NCBI GenBank assembly: GCA_940671915.1
Contig: CALNVZ010003426.1
Coordinates: 18,012,897 to 18,076,896, forward strand
From: Paracentrotus lividus
Taxonomy: Eukaryota > Echinodermata > Echinoidea > Camarodonta > Echinidae
Reading direction: 5' to 3'
DNA length: 64,000 bases
Made by a program: the position numbers and the translations under genes. Positions 34,110 through 46,800 of this stretch are shown piece after piece. Every line of letters begins with the position of its first letter. The first letter of the stretch is position 1. The notes under the pieces were generated by a model, which had not been told where the DNA came from, did no database searches, and was given only the letters and a program-made list of their open reading frames with translations.

Positions 34110-37100
34110 TCATTTATTGAATCCTTTTCCAGACTTAAATTTCTTCTTCTTCTTCTTCTTGCTCATCTCTTGATCATCTCCTCCGGTGCTTTGTCGATCT
34201 CCTTTCCTCTTCTCCGTTGATTTACTCTTCTCGGATAATCTCCTCTCCTGATTGGCACTGTCAAAACAAAAAAGAATACTTGTAATACAGTAGACTCTCA
34301 TTAAATTGAGGTACTTGGGACAAGATCTATTACAGTACACTTTCATTACATTTAGAACAAGGTGCTTGGAACTAAATTTATTGCAGTCCACTCCCATTAA
34401 GAGTTACCATCAATTTCCATTTGAAACAACCATTGTGATTGGTTAAAAGTGAGGTTTTTATGCAAGAAGTCCATGTCACAAGGACTCTGGTTGGCTACTA
34501 TCAATTTTCACTTTCATTGTAATTTTGTATGATACAGGGCCTAGATCTATTACCTCACTAAACTGCATAAAGGTGCTCATATAACCATGTGCAAAGATAG
34601 TATTTAAAATTAAGACCATGAGAATTGCTTAGTTATAGCAAAAGTTTGCTGTATCTGTTAAACATGTGTAGACTGTCACAATTATAAGGGGGAAATGAAG
34701 ACAATAACATGCTGTAGCAAAGATAGATAAATATGCTAGCCATATAAGAACTATTTTACATAAGGAAATATTCTGGTTAATTACTTTCCGGGGATTTCGC
34801 ACAAAGATCAACAGGTGAGAATTTAAAGACGCACAAGTACTTGAGCTGCTTTCTGATGCAAATTTTGAACGTGTTCAATTACGTGCTTACATATGCCTAC
34901 ATGCAATGCAAATTTAAGAACCAGTTACTATGTTTTGAGGCCACTCAGCATGTTAAATTAAGCATACAAATATAACAGCAAATACATTATCTGAGAAGGG
35001 CAGATAAAATGTTCAGTAAAGTGCATGCCAACACTGTAAGATGAAGGTTCTTCACTAGAAAACTCACTGAAAAGTGTTTATGAGGCCATAAAAAGGCATT
35101 GTGAAATTGATGACTGAACATATTGTAGCGCAGTCACATGTACGTTACTCATTCATCGGGCGCGCTTAGCCAACGATGTGCGTTCGTTACATATTTTAAT
35201 ATGTGTTGTCCATGTATAGGCTCTGAGTGCAAGTTGTCGGCAATTTTCACTAATTTCAATGCACTGGCCTTGCGTTGTGAATATGTGACTGCCACATTAG
35301 AAGTGTTTTGTAGTTCAATGTAATGAATGAAATCTAAAGTCTAAATATTGCATCCTCAGAGGAAAGCTGCTTGGAATATGATGAAATCCTACCTCTTGAT
35401 GCTGATAAGATTCTTCTTCTTGCCTGATTTGAGCGCATCATCCCACTCAGATTCTTGACCTCGAATGGCATACCTTAGAGAAATAGATCACAAACAACAA
35501 CTTAATGACAAGTGAAAACATCTACAACCTGTATAGAGACAACTTGTCATGTGACCCCCCTCCAAAAAAAATGAAAAAAAAAAAAATTAAAAATTAAAAA
35601 AAAAAATGTGTTGGCTATGTGGATAAAAAATCTGCCTCAATCTCATTGGTTCGAACCCAGGCCGCGTCATACCAAAAGACATTAAAAGATGGGAATTGCT
35701 GCTATCGTATTTGGCGTTCAACAAGAAAGAGATAGAGCAACAACAATCTGACTGCTCAGTGGCTGCCGGGCTCATGATCAATTGGGCTAAAAAGAATTTC
35801 TGTTTTTGACAATAAAATTTGGAGCTTTTCTTTATTTTTCCTTTATTGTTATTAAAGTGAGAGCATATACACCAAATACAAAGACATATTGAATATCGTT
35901 TATTAGGGATCAGAATTATGCGCAAAATAAAACATACTGCAGACTTACTTGCTCAGATCCAAGCCCTTCAAGGTCTCAAGTTCTTTCTTCTGTTTGGCTT
36001 CAATTTCAGCTGCGGCTTCATCCTACGTAAAACATTTTCAAAAAAGACATCTTGTGTTACATATTTTATTTTATTACATTTATTTGTCTCGAGTGATTGT
36101 TTGTTTTAACGGTTTCATATTCACCATCCTCTTTTCCAGTTATTCCTTTTATACATCTAATTAAATCTATCCATTTCCATATCTACCAGTTCCTGTGCAA
36201 TTGTTTGTCGTGTTGGTTCCATCTTCACCACCCTCTCTTCATCCATCCCCTGTTCTACATCTCATTCAATCTATCTATCCATCCATCCATCTATCTATCC
36301 ATCCATCTATCTATCCATCCATCCATCTATCTATCCATCGATCTTCATCCATCCATCTATCTATCCATCGATCTTCATCCATCCATCTATCTATCCATCG
36401 ATCTTCTTACCAATTCTTGTGCCATTGTTTGTCTTGTTGGTTCCATCTCCACCACCCTCTCTTCCACCATCCCCTGTTCCACATCTCATTCAATTAATCA
36501 ATCCATCTATCTTTCCTCTAATATATCTATCTATCTATCCTTCCCCATATTTTCTTACCAATTCTTGTGCCATTGTCTGTCTTGTTGGTTCCATTTCCAC
36601 CAGCTTCTCTTCGACTATCCCATGTTCTACATCTCATTCGAAATATCTATCAATCTATCTATCTATCCATCCATCCATCGATCTTCATCCATCTATCCAT
36701 CAATCTTCTTACCAATTCTTGTGCCATTGTTTGTCTTGTTGGTTCCATTTCCACCACCCTCTCTTCGACCATCCCCTTTTCCACATCTTCTTCCAGTACA
36801 CTGTTCAGTTTGGAGACCACTTTCCTGACGATGCGGTTAAACAGGGCCAGGAGCTGTGAGGCAGGTACTTCCGTCTCCTTCTCCAACACGTCTACAGTCT
36901 TGTGTTGTAGACCAAGTCCTAGAAGAATGCTCTGTGTGGGAACAATCACCATTGAAAACAACACGCATATTCAGGATACACTTTAAAACCCACAGTGCAT
37001 CCCAGAAGAAAGTAATCCCAACTTTGAGAGCCTCGTATCAACAATTTGCAGCTTATATAACATGAGTTATATTGCTTTGATATGAGGCTGTCAAAGTTTG

Positions 37101-40100
37101 ATTTTTTTTCTGGGATGCACTGAATATTAAAGGGATGCAGTAACATTGAATGATATTCAAATCACATTTTATTCGATTTAGCTTATTTTGCCAACATAAT
37201 TATAAACTCTTAAGTCAGTCTGGTATCTCTTCAAAATTTCAAGCTAGTTGCTTGCTTTACCTTCGAGATATTAATGATTTCATACTCAAATTTTAGAAAC
37301 CAGCCCCGGATGGTTTCTAAAACCATGTGCTTCTCCACATAGCACGACATACACCCTTGTCCTGTTGTATAGTCCCCGTCTCTAGCGGCCTGCTGAGCTA
37401 GCAGCAGAGGGTACTGGTGTTCGGCTGTATGCTTAGCATTGTATGTTACACTGTTTTAAGGTAGTAAATGACTTCCATTTGATCTGAAACTTTCAGTAGT
37501 TTGCTTTTACTGTTGGAACAATATAATTTTATTAATCTTGATCTAATTGCTCTTGTTTTTGAAAGTTACCCAATCCCTTTAACAATAATTATCTACCATT
37601 TGTAAGTCATTTTTAAGTTACAAAAAACTTTACCAACGACTTAAAATATAAACAGCAAAATGGGATGCCCCACACTCTTCCCGAGGTTTGATTGCCCATT
37701 ATCGCTAATTAAATTAAAAGTAATTGGCACCCCATTTGTCAAGTGGTTTGTAAAGTTGTTTGTCACTTACGAACGACTTGATGAAATGCCCCCCCCCCCC
37801 TCACCTAAAAGCCTCAATTTTTCTTCTGTTATTCACATAATTTTTATCTACTTATATTTACACACAGAAAGACATTGATAATTTTCAATCATTCACCCTG
37901 TAAATCCTTCCTCTGTGGCTATACAGTCTGTGTAAAAGAAAAACTGATACAGTCGGGGAAAAAATCATTTAGGTGTGAAATCTTTTCAAATGATGTGTGT
38001 ATGTGGTACCAAATTAAAGCCAAAAGATTTTCCTTGCTGATGCGCTTGGTTTTGTATAATTTGCTTTTGTAAAACAAGATTTATGCTAAATTTTGTGCGA
38101 CAAGGAACAAATCAAAATTATGCACTTGTATTGTTCTGGAGTGCTGAATTCATGGCCATTGTGCAAAACCTACACAAAGGCATGGGACAGTGTGTGAAAA
38201 ATGGAATTTTCTTGATTGTGGAAAACTAGTCATATCTCAAAAATTACAGCACCAAATGGGATGAAAAAATTCCAGAGGAAAGTTTGATTTTCATGCTTTA
38301 TGAAAATACCAAACAATACCAGGTTTTGATCAACATTTATACTATAATAAAATGGTTTCCACCTGTACCATTTTATTTGACACAAACTGTATTGCCACAT
38401 GGTGTCCCACTAAATGTACTTTATGCATTGCATTACTATAGTATCCAGCCATATCACTTATATGGATGTTGGTCCTAACAGGGTCGAATAAGCAAGGTTG
38501 GACTATACTTACAAACTGTACAGCGGACAGCTGGATGTCAAACTTCTTGAGAAAGACGAGTCTTGTCACCGAGGGCAGCAGATCTGTAATGAGATGGTAG
38601 TCGGCCATGTTCCGTGAGTAGAGCTCTAGCCTCTGGATGTCGTACTTGGAGAAGAATAGCTCTAGTTCCGTAGCAGTCATACCTACAATAGAAATTCAAT
38701 TCAATTAAAACTTATTGGTTATGCTCGGACAAAAATGTTAAATTCCCATAAGAATTATTTTCAGGTGGAAAAGGATAGTTTGTTCAAAGTATATGTTTAT
38801 TCATATACAAATTATATTGACAAGTAGAAAATGGAAATAACTATCTTGTGTGTTTTCTAAACCTAGCAATTTCAAGCTATCCCATGATATCACACACTTG
38901 TAGTTTACCAAAGTATAACTACGTTATATTAGATAAAGAGCTATTAATGATTTCCTATGCAGAAAAACCTGCTTCTCTTGCCATTTGCTTGATATTTTTT
39001 TTTGAGTTACGACTAAATGATGGTTTTGAGACAGTAGGTCATGAAGTAATAAATGCAGTTTTTATTATTCATACTTATCGTAACATAGAGCTAATGCTGA
39101 TACTCTGCAATTAAAACTTGATTACTTTGTAAAATGTGATAAAAATGCCACGTTATTTTGAATAGGAGTCATACCTTGCGCTCTCATCTTGTTATATGTC
39201 TTACAGAAAAGAACACTGAGAGCTAGGGATGGCTGACTCAAAACTCATTATCATCATCATCATCAAATCATCATCATCACCATCATCATCATCACACTCA
39301 TTATCATCACCATCATAATCATCATCATCTTCATCATTAACATCATCATCATCATCATCATCATCACCATCATCATCATCACAGTCATTATTATCATCAT
39401 TATAATCATCATCCCCATCATCATCCTAATCATCATCATCATCATCATCCTCATCATCATCCTCATCATCATCATCATCCTCCTCATCATCATCATCATC
39501 ATCATCCTCCTCCTCATCCTCATCACCATCATTATCATCATCCTCATCATCCTTATCATCATCCTCCTCATCATCATCATCATCCTCCTCAATCTCATCA
39601 TACCTCATCATCATCCTCCTCATCACACACCATCATCATTGTCCTCATCCTCATCACCATATTATCATCATCCTCATCATCCTTATCATCATCCTCCTAT
39701 TCATTCATTCATCCTCCTCATCATTCATCATCATCCTCCTCATCATCATCATCCTCATCATCCTCCTCATCCTCATCATCATCCTCCTCATCATCATCAT
39801 CCTCTCATCCTTCCTCTATCATCATCACCATCATCATTGTCCTATCCTCATCCACCATCATTATCATCATCCTCATATCATCCTTTATCATCCATCCTCC
39901 TCTCATCATCATCATCATCCTCCTCATCATCATCATCCTCATCATCATCCTCCTCATCATCATCACCATCATCATTGTCCTCATCCTCACCATCCTCATT
40001 ATTATCACATGATTCATACCTTGCGCTTTCATCTTGTTATACGTCTTACAGAAAAGCACACTGAGAGCTAGCGATGGCTTGAAGGCTCGGAACTGATACG

Positions 40101-40812
40101 CACAAAGAGACATGAATCGCTTCCTAAAATCTGTCAAACAAAACAAAATAATCGTTTAAATGATGCTATACAGGTGTACTGTAACATACTTGTATTTGCT
40201 TACATCTGTTTAACAAAGAAAAACATGCCAAAGCATAACTGTTTCTTCGTGTGGGTTTCATTTTCAGGAATTATGCAAGTCGGGATAGAACCACGAATTA
40301 TACCCCTTGCGAAAACATTTTGGACAGTAGCAAGAATTTATCCACGTGAGCAAAGGTTTTGAACTACATGTGCTAGTAGACAAGATTGCTTAATACACAA
40401 TGCCAATGCAAACAAATTGATACAGTGCAATATATGCATTATGTAAGTCATAGGGATGTGGTTAGGGTAGTGTTTATCGCACAGTGGATGTATTCTCACA
40501 AGAAAAATTGGATTGGATCTATTTGTCTGTGCAAGAACCCAGATTTTGACAACAGCCAATGTAACATGGTGTGAAAATGTCACTGCAAAGTGAAACTGCA
40601 AATATATTCTTTAATGGAAAAATAATCATTTATTATTCAATATTCAAATTCTTTGACAGGATATTTGGCCCACAGCAAACAGTGATTAAGAAGAACGGAT
40701 TGGCTCTACCTGTCCAGAAAGCTGTAAGCCATGTATCTTGTGTGGCGCCCTCTGTATGTGATTCCTGTACAGTCTTCAACATGATACACGAATGCTCGCC
40801 AGTTAGATCATT
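34110..40812 (-). CDS. NAT10: NAT10 exons: C-terminal RNA-binding region and basic tail
   Basis: Exons 40812-40710 (NDLTGEHSCIMLKTVQ), 40130-40020 (FRKRFMSLCAYQFRAFKPSLAL), 38682-38513 (RLELYSRNMADYHLITDLLP), 36931-36713 (LLGLGLQHKTVDVLEKE...LFNRIVRKVV), 36022-35949 (ELETLKGLDLSK), 35473-35393 (YAIRGQESEWDDALKSG) and 34257-34110. The last exon ends in a lysine run (MSKKKKKKKFKSGKGFNK), consistent with a nucleolar localisation tail, then TGA at 34110-34112. Confidence 0.95.
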
Positions 40813-43800
40813 CTGCCATGGAAAAGAGCAAAATATGACATTATTGATTATCACTGTAAATGTTGATTGATTTTGCCCATTAGGGGTGTCATGGAGTAGT
40901 ATTTGAGAGTTTTTTTTAAGGGAAAATTTGGGGAAAAATTGTTGTTTTCCATCTATTACTATTAGGTATTATTTGGGACAGAAAGGCTCGTCACAAATAT
41001 TTACTGTATTCGCTGTTATTTTTCGCGCGATTAATTTTTCGCGTTGAGTGGCCTTGATAATCAAGAATTCGCACTGAATGTTTGTAAGCTCGCAATTGAA
41101 CCCATTCAATACATGCATAAGAAATCATGCCTATATATTCAGGGTTTTTTTTAATTATTGCCTGCCGCTCTTTGCGCGAAATCCGGGAAAATTGATGTAC
41201 CACGAATATTTCCATGAATACAGTATTTGAATAAACAACAGCCATTGAAATTATCTTCAAACCACTTTGTGCTATTGTGCACTCCTTTGGTCAGATTTAT
41301 CAGACAAAAGAAGCACACAATACCACCACACAAACTTCAACTCATATATATTGTACAAAGTCCACCTTCGGTTTAAAATAGGGGCCATAGAGTCCACTAT
41401 CGTTTTAGCACCTAAACCGCCCGAGACCGCCCCTCAGCTTACTCACTAAAATGCCCCAAACCGCGCCTGTCTTAAGCATGTTATAATCAAGATAGCGTAA
41501 AAAAAATATGTGATGAAACATGCCCATACTTGTTGTGGATTAACCATTGGATGTGTGCTGTCCAATTCTGCACAAAAAATGTTTTAAGAGCAATTTTTAT
41601 TGAAGCACAGCATAACCCTTTCTGCTTTGAGTAAACTGACACTTTTCACGCAGTCTCTAGGTGCTAAAGGGTTAATAAGAAGATACAGTCTGTGTCAAAT
41701 AAAATGGTACAAATGGAAAACATTTTTTTATAGTATAAAGTTTAATCACAGCCTGATATTGTTTGGTATCTTCATAAAGCAGGAAGATCAGGCTTTCACC
41801 TGTAATTTTTTTCATCACATTTGGTGTTGTAAATTTTGACATATGACTAGTTATCTACAATTGAGAAAAATCCATTTTTCGCACTCCGTGCCATGCCTTT
41901 GTGTATAGGTTTCACATAATGGCCGTGAAGTGCTCAATTTCGATTTGTTCCTCGTTGCACAAAATTTAGCATAACTTTTGCTTTACGAAAGCAAATTATA
42001 CAGAACAAAGCGCATCAGCAAGGAAAATCTTTTGGCTTTATTTTTGTACCACATACACACATTGTCTGAAAATATTTTACACCTAAATATTTTTTTTCCG
42101 ACTGTACCTTTTTTTTTTTACGCAGACTGTATATTTCACATGCATTGCTTGAAATTAGGATCACAAAAACTGCGTCATCACAATATCATATGATAATCAT
42201 AAAATGTACTTACAGCAGTCTGTCTTAGATACACAGGTAGATAACCAGCTTTCCTCCAGAACCTGAAAAGAAAAATAAAAATGCCATAAATTGTGGAAAA
42301 ACAAAACAGCCACCTATTCTACTTCTCTCTACTCCAGTCCTACAGCATGACATAAGTGTACAAATCATGTGGTTGTGCATTCATTTAAAGATCTTTAACA
42401 CGATTGGTGGTTTATATGTCAAATACTATTGATCGCTTGTCCCATTTTACTATTACTTCTTCATTCATGCAATTTGTTCTATTCACAGTGCAATTTTGAA
42501 CCAAATACTTTGTGTCAATTTCGTTTCATTCATTGAGAATTTATTTTACATCATTACCTAAACTAAAGGGATTGAGTAACTTTGTCGGGAGTTGCAAAAA
42601 AAAAATGTGGGGCCGTACATGCTGTCAATGCATGTTACAAATGTGTCAAGAGACAACCCTGAAAATTTTATTTCATAAGCTTCATTACATGCTTCACAAT
42701 AAGTAAAAAAGGGATTATTTTCCCTCCTCAGACTGCAGTGTTACCTTTGCATATAACTGTGGTAATATTCAGTCATTAATAACTCAGCAAATAAGCAAAC
42801 AATGAGCTTTAATATCTCAGGTGTTTCATGTCTGACCTAAATGTTTACAATAATGATCATATCTTTAGTTGGAATCGAAATTGTTTTTAAGGTCCTGAAT
42901 TAAGTTAAAGGTACATGTAGTGTCATCCTTTTTCACAAATTGAGAATTCTAATGCAACTTGCTATAACTTTAGAATATGATCGACCTATACTCGTCTGTC
43001 TATTCAATCTTACTGTCATAGGTTGCCTAGATCAGTAATATGAAATGAAAATATGACTACCAATCTAAACCAGCTCTCCATCAACATCGTAGATATTACA
43101 GCGCGTGCAGCACGGACCACACACAGCAATATACACACGGCGTATCAGCGTGCATTATTCTCAGCGCTAACGGTCAACGGTTCGCACCGTACGGTATATT
43201 TTTTCGAGGTACGAAAAATTAGGAATGAATTTTGATAATCGCAATATAATGACAAACATACACATTTGAGTTTAATCGTGTTGTGGGAAGATATAGTCAT
43301 TGATATACTACTATATCCTCTCAAAAATTAGAAATGTAAGATTTTTGCCTGCAAAAGGATGACACGGTCTTTGAAGAATCCCATTAAAGATTATCTTATT
43401 CAAAAGCTTAAAAGATGGTATCGTCAATAATGAGCATTGCATTACTTGAGTAAGTCAGCCGTCAGTCCAAACGACACTCCAAGATAATCTAGCTTCTCCG
43501 CTGGTCTCTCGCTCAGTTTGGACAATAGAGGGGGTAAGTTCTTCCTTGGGACGATCACTTCTTCCAGCAATCCAACAGCCTGATTAGAAAGAGAAAAATC
43601 TGAATTTGACCAACTGCTGTAAGACCAAGTGGATATAAACCTCGAAATGGACTTGTTAATTATATACAGCTCAATTTCACCTTTAATTAAAATGTAGATC
43701 CATAATAGTTGAATTACAGGTACCCAGTAGATACAAATATAATTGTAAGTTGGTCATCACTGTACATTGTACATGGGCCTGGATTCACTCCTGAAAGTGG

Positions 43801-46800
43801 AGAATGTGCACACAATGTGCGAGGGCAAGCCTGATCCTGATAACCAGGGTAAAAGTAATCTATAAAAAACATTTTAAAAACTAACTAAGCAATAAGCAGA
43901 ATGTACAATAACCAATCCAGAATATCATGTTAAAATTCTATGCTTTGAATATGTGTGATCTTTCCTATCAAAATGAGACATAAGTGGCCAAGCAAAATAA
44001 CACGAAAATGTCATATGTGGAGAAAACATTTTTTATTTTCTGGATCTTCAATGTTTTATGCGTGCAGTGATTAACTAAATTGGATGATCCTGTGCCTTTG
44101 AATGTTTTCAACAGAAATATGGTGCAATATAAATGCTGTGGATCATCATCATCATCAGTGCTCTGTGAAAAACGTGATTGAAAACAATATTGGGGAAGTA
44201 TTAACTGATTGAATGATTATTTTGCCGATATCCTTGACTCTTTGCTGGCGAATTGGGTCTAATTTTGATATGATGCATAAAATATACAAAGTAAATGGAC
44301 AAGGAATCCAAAAGATGGCCCCTATTTGAGAAATAACCAGGCCAAGATCTGTTTTAAACATTGGTATGCAAACCTCTTTCTCCACAGTGGTGATAGTCTT
44401 TGTTTCAGGTGTTTCTGCCAAACTAGGAAACTGTCCCTGATAGTAGCCTTGAAGAAGACTAAGTGCCCTGCTGCCATACCCCATCTGCAATAAGTACAAA
44501 AAATACATTAATTAAAAAAACAACAAAGACGTTTCCCCTCTCAAATCTCGGCCGCCACAAAGTTTGACTCCGAATTGCAACTCTATGGCCCGTATTCTGG
44601 AGCAAAGACTGAGTTTGTACAGGTTGCAGCTATTGTGCAAAGCTATTGTGCAATCCTTTTTTTCTGATGTTGACTGATGATCCTTTTTTCTGATGTTGAC
44701 TGATGATCCTTTTTTCTGATGTTGACTGATGCATCAAACAAAAGGATCCACAATAACTTTGCCCTTAATTGCAACTCATACAAACTCAGTATTCGGTTCA
44801 GAATATGGGCCTATCAATTTGTTTTTTTCCTTCATCGATCTGCCTTTTTCCTTTCTTTATTACCATCCTCTGAGGCATATGTCGATGCTGTCAAGAATTT
44901 GTACATGATTTTGCATTTCAACTTATAATTGTTTCATAATTCTGATTTTTAATTTTTATTTTTAATGTAAAATGATGGTTATAGGACCATGACGCCAAAA
45001 CATTTATCATAATATAGAATCCTGGACAAATAGTCACAGTTCGACCTTGCTTTCAAAGCTATCATTTAACTGGCTTAGTCTATCAACCAGCCATGGACTT
45101 TGGCCAGATTCCCTTTTTATTCCTTTTTAACTTCACATAAATGTCTCACTTTTCTCCTACTTTTCATACCGTTTTCATCTGCTTACACTCAAAAACACAT
45201 TACGATCATCAACCCCATAAATCCTCTCGCTCAAGGCTATTAACCTTTTGAACTCTGAATTATTTGCATATTTTGTGAAATCCATAATGTACAAGTTTTA
45301 TTCACTAGGTTGAAACAGGTATATGTTCTTAAACTGCCTACTAAAGGTACTGTTATACGTTATTTGCAATAGCGCCATCTTTTGGTGGAAAACTCGCAAA
45401 AATTTTAGAAAGTGAATCCTAATAACAAAAAATTCTCAAGGGAAAATAGAAAGAGATGGAAAGTGGCCCTTTGCAATAATTTACGATCTCTGTTGGCCGG
45501 TAAAGCGGGCTATCGGGTTCAAAGGGTTAAATCCTCCCCTATGAATATTGAGAGAAAGTCACATCCAGCCAAATCACTGAAATGGATGGGAGCTGGTCCC
45601 AACGTGGCTGGTTAAGCGAGGTCGGAGTGTATCTCCATAAGTAAAATAAAAGTAACAAATGAATATTAAAAGGAATACGATCTTACCCCTTGATAGTCTG
45701 GATGTGTAGCTATTCTCACCACTCTTCCTCCAGACAGGCTGGGAAAATCATTGTCTTGAAACTAAAATGAAAAATTGGAAGTTGATAAATAAAATACTCT
45801 TGTCAAATTATTTTCGTCAAATTCAAGTCAGATTAAACAGAGTAGAACTAACTATTTCTATTGAGATTCCTCCGGAGCATGTTCGTGACAAATCAGCAAA
45901 CATAATCGGTTTATATTGTGAGAAAGCCCAGACAATCTCTTGCCTCTATGCAGACTGGTAAACTATCCTATCTCATGAGATCTGTACATGCTTACCTGTT
46001 GTGATATAGTCCATGGAATTGGATCACCAGACACCCTTTTGCCTCTACTCAGACTGGTAAACTATCATATCTCATGAGGTCTGTACATGCTTACCTGTTG
46101 TGAGATAGTCCATGGAATCAGATCACCAGACGCTCTCTTGCCTCTACTCAGACTGCTCATTATTGTTTCCTTGGATATTTCACCTTCAAGACAAACCTGA
46201 GATATGAAAAACAAACAAACATCGAGACCTTTCAGTAAAAACAGTCAAAATCTGATTAATTTGGTTTCAAAAGAAATAACACTCAAGTCCTGAAAGTTTG
46301 CAGTCCTTAAAGTAAAAAAAAACAAAAAACTTCTGGGTTAACCCCCTCTCCCGACCCTCATCCTAATATCAAGGCTGCCTATAATTATGCATAAGTCTCA
46401 TCCTTTTATCCCTTTCTTTCCCTCTCTATCTCCCACCCCCTCTCAACAAAGACTTACGATTGATAAAAAGCTAAGATTGATTTTTTTTTCTCGGTAGCCT
46501 CATTTTGAAACCAGGTAAAGTCTTGATTTGGGATTGGGATATGAATAAGATTAGGGTTAGGGCTAGGGTTGGGATTAAGATCATCAACTTTGGAGCATCC
46601 TGCCCATGATGAGGCTACCAATAAAAAATCAATCGTAACTTTTTATCAATCGTAAGTCTTTGTGTTAGAGGGCTCTGGTCTGGTTTCATAAGATAAATGA
46701 TGGGCTCTCTCTTTCTCTCTCTCTTTCACTCTCTCTCTCTCTCTCTTCCTTTCTATCCCTCTCTATATCCCTCTTCCTCAATGTACCCTACCTGTAGGAC

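Noticed and set aside
35648..35658. Considered as a functional tRNA gene
   Set aside because: B box is good, but no full cloverleaf, anticodon stem or terminator could be drawn. A SINE is more likely.
36097..36986. Overlapping plus-strand open frames of 100-243 codons rich in Ser/Ile/His/Pro
   Set aside because: They run across TCCATCTATC satellite and the reverse complement of duplicated NAT10 exon ends. The LFVLLVPSPPP-like repeats are antisense exon copies, not a new gene.
39263..40146. Met/Asp-rich and Ser/Pro-rich open frames of 66-141 codons
   Set aside because: Pure (TCA)n microsatellite read in all frames.
46560..46575. TTAGGGTTAGGGCTAGGGTT telomere-like words
   Set aside because: Too short and degenerate for an interstitial telomeric array; lies inside a foldback element.
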